This document shows, in pieces, positions 50,532 through 58,775 of a DNA stretch of 64,000 bases. A model generated the notes under the pieces. The model searched no databases and was not told where the DNA came from. It saw nothing but the letters and a program-made list of their open reading frames with translations. Each line of letters starts with the position of its first letter. Positions within the stretch are counted from its first letter, which is position 1. The position numbers and the translations under genes are program-made. Origin of the DNA: DASSUW01 sp963844205 (lineage in GTDB: Bacteria; Actinomycetota; Thermoleophilia; Solirubrobacterales; Solirubrobacteraceae); the NCBI GenBank assembly GCA_963844205.1, contig CAWJNK010000014.1:806001-870000 (forward strand). The letters are read 5' to 3'.

Positions 50532-51352
50532 TAGGTGGCGAGCACCCGGGCGGGGCCGCCCGACCCCGCCTCCCACGGGATCACGCCGACGATGGCGGTC
50601 GCCCTGTGGGGCGGCAGCTTGCCGAGGTTCGCGACGTTCTCGAGGCCGTACTTGTCCTCCGCGAGCCACTTGTTGTGCACGGGGAACGTCGCCGAGTTGC
50701 CGGGGTCGAGGCTCAACGTGTCGACCGCGATCGCGGACCCGCGGTTCCGCTGGATCATGAAGTCGATCGCGTCCTCACCGAAGCCGGGGAAGTGGTAGGC
50801 GCCCAGCGAGCCGCCCGTGAACGCGGGCGTACCCAGCTTGGCGTCCCAGCCGGAGTTCATGGCCACGAGGGCGTTCCGCGGGATCCGGCCGTGGCGCTTT
50901 TCGAACCGCTGCAAGTCGTCCACGGTGACGACGGCGTCCGGGTCGCTCGCGGCGCGCTTCGAGATGTCGATCACCACGATCGGCAGCATGAGCTCGCGCG
51001 GCGTGAGCTGGGGTGTGAGCCGGCCGCCCTGGACGAAGTGGCCCGGCGCGTCCATGTGCGTGCCGGAGTGCTCGCCGAACGTCCACTCCTGGGAGTAGAA
51101 GCCGTCCGGCACGTAGTTCTTGAGCGTGCGGCGTGTCGGCGACGCCCCGGTGTAGACCGGGAAGCCGGCGGTGAACGTATGTGTGAGGTCCACCACCTTG
51201 CCGCGCCGCTTGTGACGCTTGCGCTTGTGCGCGACCGCCTCGCCCGGCATCAGCGCCGCGAGCGCCGCGGCGCCGCCTCCGGCCAGCACGGTGCGGCGCG
51301 TGACCGTGGGCTGGCTCTCACGAACCTTCTCGACCGTCCCCGGAAGGCACAT
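50528..51352 (-). CDS. Tat-exported cyclase-family (kynurenine formamidase-like) hydrolase
   Basis: 274 aa. A twin-arginine signal (TRRTVLAGGGAAALAALMPG) near residue 18 indicates export in a folded, metal-loaded state. The catalytic metal motif HSGTHMDAPGHF and the conserved VVDLTHTFTAGFPVYTG at the start of the mature domain identify the cyclase (PF04199) family, which hydrolyses amides or lactones. Substrate unknown. Confidence 0.9.
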   Translation of the reverse strand: MCLPGTVEKVRESQPTVTRRTVLAGGGAAALAALMPGEAVAHKRKRHKRRGKVVDLTHTFTAGFPVYTGASPTRRTLKNYVPDGFYSQEWTFGEHSGTHMDAPGHFVQGGRLTPQLTPRELMLPIVVIDISKRAASDPDAVVTVDDLQRFEKRHGRIPRNALVAMNSGWDAKLGTPAFTGGSLGAYHFPGFGEDAIDFMIQRNRGSAIAVDTLSLDPGNSATFPVHNKWLAEDKYGLENVANLGKLPPHRATAIVGVIPWEAGSGGPARVLATY

Positions 51353-51373
51353 CCCGGACCCCCTCTGTGGTTG

Positions 51374-51799
51374 TTAGGCCGCTTCGTCGCTCTCCGCCGC
51401 GTTCGGCGGAGTGTCAGTCTCCCATGCGGCGGCATGCCCGAGGGAGGCGCTCTTGAGGACCTTGAGGGAGAGCAGCGCGCACTTCAGGCGCGTCGCGGAG
51501 ATGTCGATGCCCAGGAGGTCGAGCACGAACCCGCGGTCGAGCTTGAGCAGCTCCTCGACCGGCATGCCGACGACCTCGTCGGACGTCATCGACGCCGACG
51601 CCTGCGAGATCGCGCAGCCGTGACCGGAGAAGCGGATGTCCTCGATCCGGCCCTCGCCGTCGATCTTGAGCTGCACCTTCAGCTCGTCGCCGCAGAGGGG
51701 GTTGAGGTCGTCGGCTTCGAGGTCGGCGTCGGGAAGCTCGCCCCAGTGATGGGGGTTCTTGTAGTGCTGGAGGATGTTCTCGCGGTAGAGGTCGTCCAT
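51374..51799 (-). CDS. sufU: SufU, Fe-S cluster assembly scaffold/sulphur transfer protein
   Basis: 141 aa. IscU/SufU motifs: MDDLYRENILQHYKNPHHWG, then the ligand residues Cys and Asp in NPLCGDEL, Cys in FSGHGCAISQASASM, and Cys in RLKCALLSLKVL. As in SufU, it would accept sulphur from SufS with a bound zinc. The start overlaps the sufS stop by one base. Confidence 0.95.
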   Translation of the reverse strand: MDDLYRENILQHYKNPHHWGELPDADLEADDLNPLCGDELKVQLKIDGEGRIEDIRFSGHGCAISQASASMTSDEVVGMPVEELLKLDRGFVLDLLGIDISATRLKCALLSLKVLKSASLGHAAAWETDTPPNAAESDEAA

Positions 51800-52983
51800 C
51801 AGGCGAACACGTCCCGCACGGTAGCGAGGGCGTCGATCAGCCGGTCGACCTCCTCGCGGGTGGAGTGCACGGCGAACGACGCGCGCGTGGTGGCGGACAC
51901 CCCGAGCCGGCGCATCAGCGGCTGAGCGCACGCATGGCCGGCGCGCACGCAGACGCCCTGGCGGCCGAGGATCTCGGCGACGTCGTGCGGATGCACGCCC
52001 TCGAGCGCGAACGAGGCGACGCTGCCGCGGTGCTCGATGTCGGGTCCGAAGAGGGTGAGGCCGGGGACCTCGCGCAAACGCTCGACGGCGTAGCCGACGA
52101 CGTCGCGCGAGTGCTCCCACACCGCGTCCATGCCGATGCCGGACAGGAAGTCGGTCGCGGCGCCGAGCCCGATCGCCTCGGCGACCATCATCGTGCCCGC
52201 CTCGAACCGGGCGGGCGGGTCGGCGAAGGTCGTGCCGTCCTCCGTGACGCGGGCGATCATGTGCCCGCCGCCGAGGAAGGGCGGCATCGCCTCGAGCAGC
52301 TCGCGGCGCCCGTGCAGGACGCCGATCCCGGTCGGGCCGTACGCCTTGTGGCCGGTCCAGGCGTAGAAGTCGACGCCGAGCTCCTTGACGTCCACCGGCA
52401 GGTGCGGGACCGCCTGCATGCCGTCGACCAGGATCAGTGCGCCGGCCTCGTGCGCGCGGCGCGCGATCTCGGCGATCGGGTTGACGGTGCCGAGCACGTT
52501 CGAGACGTGCGTGACGGCGACGAGCTTGGGCCGCTTCGCGAGCGCGGCGTCGAGCGCCTCGAGGTCCAGCAGCCCGTCGTCGGTGATCGGTACCCACTCG
52601 GTGCGGCAGCCCTGGAGCTGCCACGGCACGATGTTCGAGTGGTGCTCCATCTGCGTGAGCACCACGGTGTCGTCGGGCGCCAGCCCCAAGGTGTAGGCGA
52701 CGAGGTTGATCGCCTCGGTCCCATTCTTGGTGAACACGGTCTCGCCGGGCGTGGAGTTCGTGAACGCGGCGGCCTTCTCGCGGGCCACCTCGTAGGCCTC
52801 CGTCGCCTCCGCGGCGAGCGGGTACACGCCGCGGTGGATGCTCGCGCGGTACTCGTTGTAGTAGCGGTCCATCGCCTCGATGACCGGCCGCGGCGTCTGC
52901 GACGTGGCGGCCGAGTCTAGGTAGACGAGGCCTTCCTGCGCGAGGACGGGGAACTCGGTCAGGGGCGGGACCGCGAGGCTCAT
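51799..52983 (-). CDS. sufS: SufS, cysteine desulphurase
   Basis: 394 aa. PLP-binding Lys in AWTGHKAYGPTGIGVL, and the catalytic Cys in GVCVRAGHACAQPLMRRLG (usually RAGHHCAQP). It mobilises sulphur from cysteine for cluster building, passing it to SufU. Overlaps sufC and sufU, so the order is Rrf2-sufC-sufS-sufU. Confidence 0.96.
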   Translation of the reverse strand: MSLAVPPLTEFPVLAQEGLVYLDSAATSQTPRPVIEAMDRYYNEYRASIHRGVYPLAAEATEAYEVAREKAAAFTNSTPGETVFTKNGTEAINLVAYTLGLAPDDTVVLTQMEHHSNIVPWQLQGCRTEWVPITDDGLLDLEALDAALAKRPKLVAVTHVSNVLGTVNPIAEIARRAHEAGALILVDGMQAVPHLPVDVKELGVDFYAWTGHKAYGPTGIGVLHGRRELLEAMPPFLGGGHMIARVTEDGTTFADPPARFEAGTMMVAEAIGLGAATDFLSGIGMDAVWEHSRDVVGYAVERLREVPGLTLFGPDIEHRGSVASFALEGVHPHDVAEILGRQGVCVRAGHACAQPLMRRLGVSATTRASFAVHSTREEVDRLIDALATVRDVFA

Positions 52984-53747
52984 GCGGCCGCCGCCACCTC
53001 GTCGCGGATCCAGCCGTAGCCGCGCTTCTCGAGCTGCTCGACCAGCTCCGGGCCGCCCTCCTTGACGATCCGGCCCTCGAACATGATGTGCACGAACTGC
53101 GGCTTCACCATGTGCAGGATCCGCTGGTAGTGGGTGATGATCAGCACGCCCATGTCTGAGCCCTCGGCGACCGTGTTGACGCCGGTGGCGACCGTGTTCA
53201 GGGCGTCGATGTCGAGCCCGGAGTCGGTCTCGTCGAGCACGGCCAGGCTCGGCATGAGCAGCGCGAGCTGGAGGATCTCCATCCGCTTCTTCTCGCCGCC
53301 TGAGAACCCGTCGTTGAGGTAGCGGTTGGAGAAGTCGCGCGGGACGTTGGTGAGCTCCATCGCCGCCTCGACGGTCTTGCGGAAGTCCTTGAGCGAGATC
53401 TCCGGCTCGCCGAGCGCGTCGCGGCGGGCGTTCATGACGATCCGCAGGTACTTGGCGACGGTCACGCCCGGGATCGCGACGGGGTACTGGAAGGCCATGA
53501 ACAGGCCGGCGCGGGCGCGCTCGTCCGGATCGGCCTCCGTGATGTCCTCGCCGTCGAAGAGAACCTGCCCCTCCGTCACCTCGAAGTTCGGATGACCCAT
53601 CACGGCGTTCGCCAGCGTCGACTTGCCGGACCCGTTCGGGCCCATCAGCGCGTGGAACTCGCCGGAGCGGACGTGCAGGTCGACGCCCTTGAGGATCTGC
53701 TTGTCTCCGGCAGAGACGTGAAGGTTCTTGATCTCGAGGTCAGCCAT
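52980..53747 (-). CDS. sufC: SufC, ATPase of the SufBCD complex
   Basis: 255 aa. Walker A GPNGSGKSTLANAVMG, signature SGGEKKRMEILQLALL, Walker B SLAVLDETDSGLDIDAL. It powers cluster formation together with SufB and SufD, whose genes are about 40 kb away. The start overlaps the Rrf2 regulator gene. Confidence 0.97.
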   Translation of the reverse strand: MADLEIKNLHVSAGDKQILKGVDLHVRSGEFHALMGPNGSGKSTLANAVMGHPNFEVTEGQVLFDGEDITEADPDERARAGLFMAFQYPVAIPGVTVAKYLRIVMNARRDALGEPEISLKDFRKTVEAAMELTNVPRDFSNRYLNDGFSGGEKKRMEILQLALLMPSLAVLDETDSGLDIDALNTVATGVNTVAEGSDMGVLIITHYQRILHMVKPQFVHIMFEGRIVKEGGPELVEQLEKRGYGWIRDEVAAAA

Positions 53748-54198
53748 GAATCTCCAGGGTCTTCTCGGTGGGTGAGGCGAAGTCGACGAGCTCTTGGAGG
53801 GTGGTCCGCTGGAGGGACTTGATGACGCCCATCTGCACGCGCGTCCACAGCAGCTTGGTCGCGCAGTGCTCGCCGTCGGCGACGTGGGAGCACAGCACGC
53901 GGGCCTCGCGGTCGTCGATGAAGCAGTCCATCGGCGCGATCGCGCCCTCGAGCGCGAGCACGACGTGGTCCATGGTGATCTCCTCGGCCAGGCGGGCGAG
54001 CACGTACCCGCCGTGGGCGCCGCGCGTGGCGCGCACCAGGTCGGCCTTCTTGAGAAGGGCCGCGATGCGCTCCAGGTACGCGAGCGGGAGGTTCTCCGCG
54101 TCGGCCACAGCCTTCAGCGAGACCGGCGCGCCACCGCCCTGGAGCCCGAGCTGGATCAGCAGCCGCACCCCGTACTCCGCCTTCGTCGTGAAGATCAC
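53740..54198 (-). CDS. Rrf2-family [2Fe-2S] regulator of the suf genes
   Basis: 152 aa from GTG 54198. Winged HTH with TTKAEYGVRLLIQLGL and LVRATRGAHGGYVLAR; three conserved Cys, Cys92 (MDCF), Cys103 (LCSH) and Cys112 (EHCAT), as in IscR-type cluster-sensing proteins. It is the first gene of the sufCSU operon and is preceded by a palindrome overlapping the promoter, consistent with autorepression. Unlike mycobacteria, where an ArsR-type SufR controls suf, this operon has an Rrf2 protein. Confidence 0.93.
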   Translation of the reverse strand: MIFTTKAEYGVRLLIQLGLQGGGAPVSLKAVADAENLPLAYLERIAALLKKADLVRATRGAHGGYVLARLAEEITMDHVVLALEGAIAPMDCFIDDREARVLCSHVADGEHCATKLLWTRVQMGVIKSLQRTTLQELVDFASPTEKTLEIHG

Positions 54199-54224
54199 GG
54201 GGTAATCCTACCAACGGGGTAGGA
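54199..54224 (-). promoter_or_regulatory. Leaderless promoter and Rrf2 operator of the sufCSU operon
   Basis: On the minus strand TAGGAT (54210-54205) is followed by TACCCC and then the GTG start at 54198, exactly six bases, typical of a leaderless -10. The palindrome TCCTACC (54206-54212)/GGTAGGA (54218-54224) overlaps this -10, so a bound regulator would block RNA polymerase. TACCCCGTGA recurs at the Rieske-sufBD start. Confidence 0.65.
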
Positions 54225-54229
54225 GTTAG

Positions 54230-54352
54230 CCTGGTGCGCTCGAAGAGGACCACCGGCCGGCCTGGCTCGACACTCCACGGCTGCTCGACTTCTTCGGCGC
54301 CAGCGGCGGCGACTCGCGCCGCCGCTACGACGCGCTGGTCGCGCTCAGATGA
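54230..54352 (+). pseudogene. C-terminal relic of a REP-associated (RAYT/COG1943-like) transposase
   Basis: A 40-codon fragment without a start, running from an in-frame TAG (54227-54229) to TGA at 54350-54352, reads EEDHRPAWLDTPRLLDFFGA followed by SGGDSRRRYDALVAL. The pattern PxWLD..xLLxxFG...RRRY..LV is the usual C-terminal end of IS200-type tyrosine transposases of the REP-associated group; the resemblance is by eye. Codon bias matches the surrounding genome. It abuts the Rrf2 promoter on one side and overlaps the EthD gene on the other, so the rest was lost. Its presence fits with hairpin elements elsewhere in the window. Confidence 0.5.
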
Positions 54353-54653
54353 CCCGCTCCTCCCGCGTCAACAGCCGCACGCGCCCCGCCGCGTGGCGCG
54401 CCACGTCGTCGCCCGCGGCGCGGCCGGCCTCACTGGCGAACGCCTCCTTGAACGCATCCTCGTCGTCGAAGTAGAGCTCGGTGACGGCGTGGTAGGGGAG
54501 ATCGGGGTCGTCCTGCTCGACCACTGCCACGTGGTACTCGCGCAGGCCCGGCAGCTCGCGACCCATCGGCGCGTGCCGCTCGAACACCCACTCCCGGAAC
54601 TCCTCCAGCGACAGGTCCTCCCGGCGCTTGATCAGCGAGAACACCTTCAGCAC
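54345..54653 (-). CDS. EthD-family protein
   Basis: 102 aa from GTG 54653. The dimeric ferredoxin-like EthD fold is suggested by LKVFSLIKRREDLSLEEFREW, HAPMGRELPGLREYHVAVVE and ELYFDDEDAFKEAFAS. EthD proteins are often accessory factors of oxidative catabolic clusters. It overlaps the C-terminal half gene of the molybdenum hydroxylase by seven bases, so it belongs to that operon as its last gene. Confidence 0.85.
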   Translation of the reverse strand: MLKVFSLIKRREDLSLEEFREWVFERHAPMGRELPGLREYHVAVVEQDDPDLPYHAVTELYFDDEDAFKEAFASEAGRAAGDDVARHAAGRVRLLTREERVI

Positions 54654-55657
54654 TCCGCAGCCTCCTTGGACTCGAGCGCCCGCAGCACCTTCTCGGGCGT
54701 GATCGGCAGGTCGGTGATCTGGACGCCGATCGCGTCGGTGACCGCGTTGGCGATCGCCGGGATCGGCGGGTTGGCGGTCATCTCGCCCACGCCCTTCATG
54801 CCGTACGGCCCGTTCGAGGACGGCACCTCCAAAACCACGGCCTCGATCTCCGGCAGGTCGAGCGGTCCAGGCATCAAATAGGTGGAGAAGTCGCCCGGCG
54901 CGTGATCCACGGACGGGTAGTACGGCGCCGTCGTCTCGTACAGCGCGTGCGACATGCCCATCCACGCGCCGCCGCGGATCTGGCCCTGGACGAGCGCCGG
55001 GTTGATCGCGCAGCCGATCTCGTAGGCCGACGCGAGCCGCAGCACGCGCACGACCCCCGTCTCGGTGTCGACCTCCACGTCGGCCACCGTGCACGCGTGC
55101 GCCTCGGTCGAGTCGGGGTCCATGGCGCCGGTCTCCGGCACCACCTCGCTCTTGGGCTTCATGTACATGCCGCGGCCGGAGATCGTCCGGCCGTGCTTGA
55201 AGTGCGCCGCGAGCGCGACGTCCTGCACCGTCATCGAGGAGCCGGGCGAGCCGATCACCCGCACGTTGCCCTCGCCGTCGGTCTCGAGATCCTCCGGTGA
55301 GGCCTCCAGCTCCTCCGCAGCGACTTCCAATAACACGCGCTTCGCCTCGTCGGCGGCGCGCATGATCGCGTTGCCGGCGCGGTGCGTGGCGCGGCTGGCG
55401 AACGTGCCCATGCAGTGCGGGCCGGTGTCGGTGTCGCCGGTGTCGACGCGCACGGTCTCGAACGGAACGCCGAGCGCCTCGGCGCCGATCTGCGCGAGCA
55501 CGGTCTTCAGACCCTGCCCGAGGTCGACGCTCGACAGCGTGATGACGAAGTTGCCGACCGTGGTGGCGTGGACCAGCGCCTGGGTCGGGTCCCCGCCCAG
55601 GTTCATCCCGGTCGGGTAGTTGACCGCCGCGATGCCGCGTCCGTACAGGAGCGTCAT
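54647..55657 (-). CDS. Molybdenum hydroxylase large subunit, C-terminal half (second MoCo-binding domain)
   Basis: 336 aa. It corresponds to the second half of xanthine-dehydrogenase/CoxL-type subunits: GRGIAAVNYPTGMNLGGDPTQ at the N-terminus, the cofactor-binding VDLGQGLKTVLAQIGAEALG, and the catalytic Glu in YGMKGVGEMTANPPIPAIANA. Usually this is fused to the first half as one ~770-aa chain. Here ATG 55657 overlaps the stop of the preceding gene (ATGA), giving two coupled polypeptides rather than a frameshift. It would hydroxylate an aromatic or N-heterocyclic substrate. Confidence 0.88.
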   Translation of the reverse strand: MTLLYGRGIAAVNYPTGMNLGGDPTQALVHATTVGNFVITLSSVDLGQGLKTVLAQIGAEALGVPFETVRVDTGDTDTGPHCMGTFASRATHRAGNAIMRAADEAKRVLLEVAAEELEASPEDLETDGEGNVRVIGSPGSSMTVQDVALAAHFKHGRTISGRGMYMKPKSEVVPETGAMDPDSTEAHACTVADVEVDTETGVVRVLRLASAYEIGCAINPALVQGQIRGGAWMGMSHALYETTAPYYPSVDHAPGDFSTYLMPGPLDLPEIEAVVLEVPSSNGPYGMKGVGEMTANPPIPAIANAVTDAIGVQITDLPITPEKVLRALESKEAAEC

Positions 55658-56952
55658 AGCTCGTGCCCCACGAGCTCGGCGGCCGCGCGGATCGTCTCGA
55701 CCAGCGTCGCGTCCTCGACGATCTTGCGGTAGGGGCGCTCGTCGCCGTCGCGGTAGGCGTTCTTCAGCCGCAGCTCCCACGGGTCGACCCCGATCGCGCG
55801 CGAGATGCGGTCCATCTGCATCTCGGTGGCGAACGACGCCTCGGTGACGCCGAAGCCGCGGAACGCGCTCGCCGGCTGGCGGTTCGTGTACACGCAGTGC
55901 ACGTCGATCGAGACGTTGGGGATCGTGTAGGGGCCGCACACGTTCGCCGCGTGCTTGGTGGCGCCGTACGGCGAATGCCGCGAGTACGCGCCGGCGTCCT
56001 GCCACGTCGTCACCTCGCGGGAGACGATCCGGCCGTCCTCCATCACGCCGTCGACGATCCGGATGCGGTTGCCGGAGCGAGTCGAGCTCACCCGCATCTC
56101 CTCCTCGCGCGTGTAGACGTAGCGGACCGGCCGGCCGGTCTTGAGCGCCGCCAGGCAGGCGATCGGCTCGGTGATGACGTCGACCTTGCCGCCGAACCCG
56201 CCGCCCACGGTGCCGCCGACGAAGTGCAGCCGGCTCGGCTCGATCTGCAGGATGATCGCCGTGTTGTCGAGCGAGAAGTAGAGCGCCTGGGTGTTGGTGT
56301 GGACGGTGATGCGGCCGTCGGCCTCGGGCTTGGCGATGCAGCCGGTGGTCTCGGTCGGCGCATGCTCGGTCGGGCTGTTCTGGTAGGTGCCTTCGATGAC
56401 GTGGTCGGCCGAAGCCCGCGCGGCCGCCGCATCGCCGTAGCGGATCCGCCGGCAGTGGTGGCCCTCGTACCAGAAGTGGTTGGTGCCCCAGTGGGTGACG
56501 ATCGGGGCGTCGGGCTTCAGCGCCTCCTCGACGTCGAACACCGCGGGCAGCTCCTCGAGGTCGAGCTTCACCCGCTTGACCGCCTCGTTGGCGGCCTCCT
56601 CGGTCTCGGCGACGACGGCGGCGATCTGCTCGCCCCGGTAGCGGACGCGCTCGGAGGCCAGGACCTGCTCCTCGTCCGGCTCGACCCCGATCAGGCAGAG
56701 GATCGTGTAGACGTTCTTGGGGACGTCCTTGGCGGTGAGCGCGGTGACGAAGCCGGGGACCTTCTCCGCCTCGGAGAAGTCGACGCCCTTGATCCGCGCG
56801 TGGACGAGCGGGTTGCGCACCATCTTGAGGTGGAGCATCCCGGGGTAGCGGACGTCGTCGACGTACTCGGTGGTGCCGGTGACGTGGCCCAGCCCGTCGC
56901 GGCGCTCGACGTCGCGACCGATGACGTGGAAGGGCTGCTGCGAAAGTGTCAC
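55654..56952 (-). CDS. Molybdenum hydroxylase large subunit, N-terminal half
   Basis: 432 aa from GTG 56952. Contains the aldehyde oxidase/xanthine dehydrogenase a/b hammerhead (about 15-125, GLGHVTGTTEYVDDVRYPGMLH) and the first MoCo-binding domain with FVGGTVGGGFGGKVDV and RQPASAFRGFGVTEASFATE. It ends at VGHEL exactly where the second half begins. Coupled by four-base overlaps to the Fe-S subunit gene upstream and the C-terminal half downstream. Confidence 0.9.
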   Translation of the reverse strand: MTLSQQPFHVIGRDVERRDGLGHVTGTTEYVDDVRYPGMLHLKMVRNPLVHARIKGVDFSEAEKVPGFVTALTAKDVPKNVYTILCLIGVEPDEEQVLASERVRYRGEQIAAVVAETEEAANEAVKRVKLDLEELPAVFDVEEALKPDAPIVTHWGTNHFWYEGHHCRRIRYGDAAAARASADHVIEGTYQNSPTEHAPTETTGCIAKPEADGRITVHTNTQALYFSLDNTAIILQIEPSRLHFVGGTVGGGFGGKVDVITEPIACLAALKTGRPVRYVYTREEEMRVSSTRSGNRIRIVDGVMEDGRIVSREVTTWQDAGAYSRHSPYGATKHAANVCGPYTIPNVSIDVHCVYTNRQPASAFRGFGVTEASFATEMQMDRISRAIGVDPWELRLKNAYRDGDERPYRKIVEDATLVETIRAAAELVGHEL

Positions 56953-57401
56953 GCCGCCGCCTCCGCGATCGCGTCGATGATCGAGTCGTAGCCCGTGCAG
57001 CGGCAGACGTTGCCCGCGATCGCCTCGGCGATCTCCTCGCGCGTGGGGGACGGGTTGCGGTCGAGCAGCGCGCGGGCCGCGATCAGCATCCCCGGCGCGC
57101 AGTACCCGCACTGGACGGCGAAGCGCTCGTGGAACTTCCGCTGGAGCGGGTCCTCGCCGCCCCAGCCCTCGAGCGTCGTGACGCTCCGGCCGCGGACGTT
57201 CGCGACCGGCAGCAGGCAGGAGAGCACCGGCTCGCCGTCGACCAGCACCGTGCAGCTTCCGCAGCCGCCCTGCCGGCAGCCGACCTTGGTCGCCTTGAGC
57301 TGGAGCTGCTCGCGCAGCACGTGGTTCAAGGACGCGATCGGCCCGGCCATGACCTCGGTCGGCCGGCCGTTGAGCTCGAACTCGAAGACCTCAGACGGCA
57401 T
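56949..57401 (-). CDS. CoxS-type [2Fe-2S] subunit of the molybdenum hydroxylase
   Basis: 150 aa. The plant-type cluster Cys set is in GCRQGGCGSCTVLVDG with a further Cys in VLSCLLP; the second cluster has CGYC and CRCTGYDSII. It passes electrons from the molybdenum centre to FAD. Overlaps the large-subunit N-terminal gene by four bases and the FAD subunit gene by 11. Confidence 0.95.
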   Translation of the reverse strand: MPSEVFEFELNGRPTEVMAGPIASLNHVLREQLQLKATKVGCRQGGCGSCTVLVDGEPVLSCLLPVANVRGRSVTTLEGWGGEDPLQRKFHERFAVQCGYCAPGMLIAARALLDRNPSPTREEIAEAIAGNVCRCTGYDSIIDAIAEAAA

Positions 57402-58101
57402 CGCTCTGCTCCAGGGCGCGGCGGACGAACAGCGCCGTCATGCGGCGGCGGTACCAGGCGCTGGCGAGGGCGTCGGTCGGCGGATCGATCTCCTCGGCGG
57501 CCCGCTCGGGATCGGCGACCGACCGAACCGGGTGCGGAGCGACCCCGCCGAGCGCCACCCGGCCGCGACTCACGGCGACGCACACCACGGCGGGCGAGTT
57601 GGCGGCGCGCCGGGCGTGACGCAGGAACACGCTGTCCGGGTCGTCCTCGAAGGCGACGGCCTCGATGATCTCCTCGCCCGGCCGGAACGACGACCACAGC
57701 TCGTCCAGCGGGATCGTCCGCCCGCTCAGCCGCACCTCGGCGTCGAGCGCCAGCAGCGCCACGCCGACGTCGCCGTACGGCGCGCGCGCCAGCAGGTTGC
57801 CGCCGACCGTCGCCATGTTGCGCAGCGCCGGCCCGCCGACCGCACGGGCCGCGGCCCCCACCGCGCCGTCGAGCCCGGCCACCGCGGCCAGCGGCGTCAT
57901 GGCGCCGATCGTCGTGCGCCCCCCGGCGCGCTCGATCCCGGCGAGCCCGGCGCGGGCGAGCCCGACCACGCGCGTCGCGTCGAGCGTGCCGGCGTGCACC
58001 GCGGGCATCACCGTGGTCCCGCCGCCCATCACCGCCACCTCGGCGCCCAGCTCCGCGGCCGCCTCTTCGGCCGACCCCGGGAGCAGGTACTCGGTGATCA
58101 T
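57391..58101 (-). CDS. CoxM-type FAD-binding subunit of the molybdenum hydroxylase
   Basis: 236 aa from ATG 58101, shorter than the usual 270-290. FAD-binding motifs VAVMGGGTTVMPAVHAG and the second GGPALRNMATVGGNLLARAPYGD are present; the C-terminal domain ends with SAWYRRRMTALFVRRAL. It takes electrons from the Fe-S subunit. The order FAD subunit, Fe-S subunit, large subunit is a common gene order. Confidence 0.93.
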   Translation of the reverse strand: MITEYLLPGSAEEAAAELGAEVAVMGGGTTVMPAVHAGTLDATRVVGLARAGLAGIERAGGRTTIGAMTPLAAVAGLDGAVGAAARAVGGPALRNMATVGGNLLARAPYGDVGVALLALDAEVRLSGRTIPLDELWSSFRPGEEIIEAVAFEDDPDSVFLRHARRAANSPAVVCVAVSRGRVALGGVAPHPVRSVADPERAAEEIDPPTDALASAWYRRRMTALFVRRALEQSDAV

Positions 58102-58775
58102 TCCTCCTCCTCGATCAGGGCGAACATGCGCCCGGGGGAACCCTCCGCCCCGCGGATCGGGACGAAGCCTGCGAAGAACGGCACGCGGACGCCGACCGGC
58201 AGCTGCGAGAGCCCGGTGAGCTGCTGGATGAGGATCGCGCCGCGGTCGAGGATCGCCTTGTGGACGACGAAGTCCTCGGACGTGAAGTCGGGCTCGCGGG
58301 CCGACCGCTCGCTGAAGCAGTCGAACCCGACCACCTTGGCGCCCTGGTCCACCAGCCAGCCGGCCGCCTCGGGCTCGCAGTAGGGGGAGCGCATGTAGTA
58401 GTCGGGGAAGCGGCCCCACGCCTTCTCGGTCCAGTCCGTCCGGCACAGCGCGACGTCCCCGGCCTCGATATGCGGCGCGTGCTGCTCCAGCAGGTCGACG
58501 GTGATCGGCTCGTCCTCGCCGAGGAACGTGAGGTCGATGACGATCGCGGGGCCGCAGGTGCGGTCGAGCGATACATCGGCCGCGGTCTCGCCGTCAGCCG
58601 CGCAGTGGCGGCCGAAGTCGACGTGCGAGCCGGTGTGCAGCAGCATGTTGATCTCGCTCGCCTGCCAGAACCCCGGCCCGCGGTGGTGGCTCGTGAGCTC
58701 GAGCCGCTTGTTCACCGACGGCGGGCTCAGCGTGTCCTCGCCGATCTTCAGAGTGAGGTCGACGATCCGCGTCAT
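58098..58775 (-). CDS. Cyclase-family hydrolase in the molybdenum hydroxylase operon
   Basis: 225 aa. Starts with TRIVDLTLKIGEDTLSPPS and has the metal motif as HTGSHVDFGRHCA (the usual HxGTHxD with Ser for Thr), then VALCRTDWTEKAWGRFPDYY. It would hydrolyse an amide or lactone, perhaps opening a ring after hydroxylation. Overlaps both neighbours by four bases. A second cyclase-family gene (50528-51352) is exported, this one is cytoplasmic. Confidence 0.88.
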   Translation of the reverse strand: MTRIVDLTLKIGEDTLSPPSVNKRLELTSHHRGPGFWQASEINMLLHTGSHVDFGRHCAADGETAADVSLDRTCGPAIVIDLTFLGEDEPITVDLLEQHAPHIEAGDVALCRTDWTEKAWGRFPDYYMRSPYCEPEAAGWLVDQGAKVVGFDCFSERSAREPDFTSEDFVVHKAILDRGAILIQQLTGLSQLPVGVRVPFFAGFVPIRGAEGSPGRMFALIEEEE

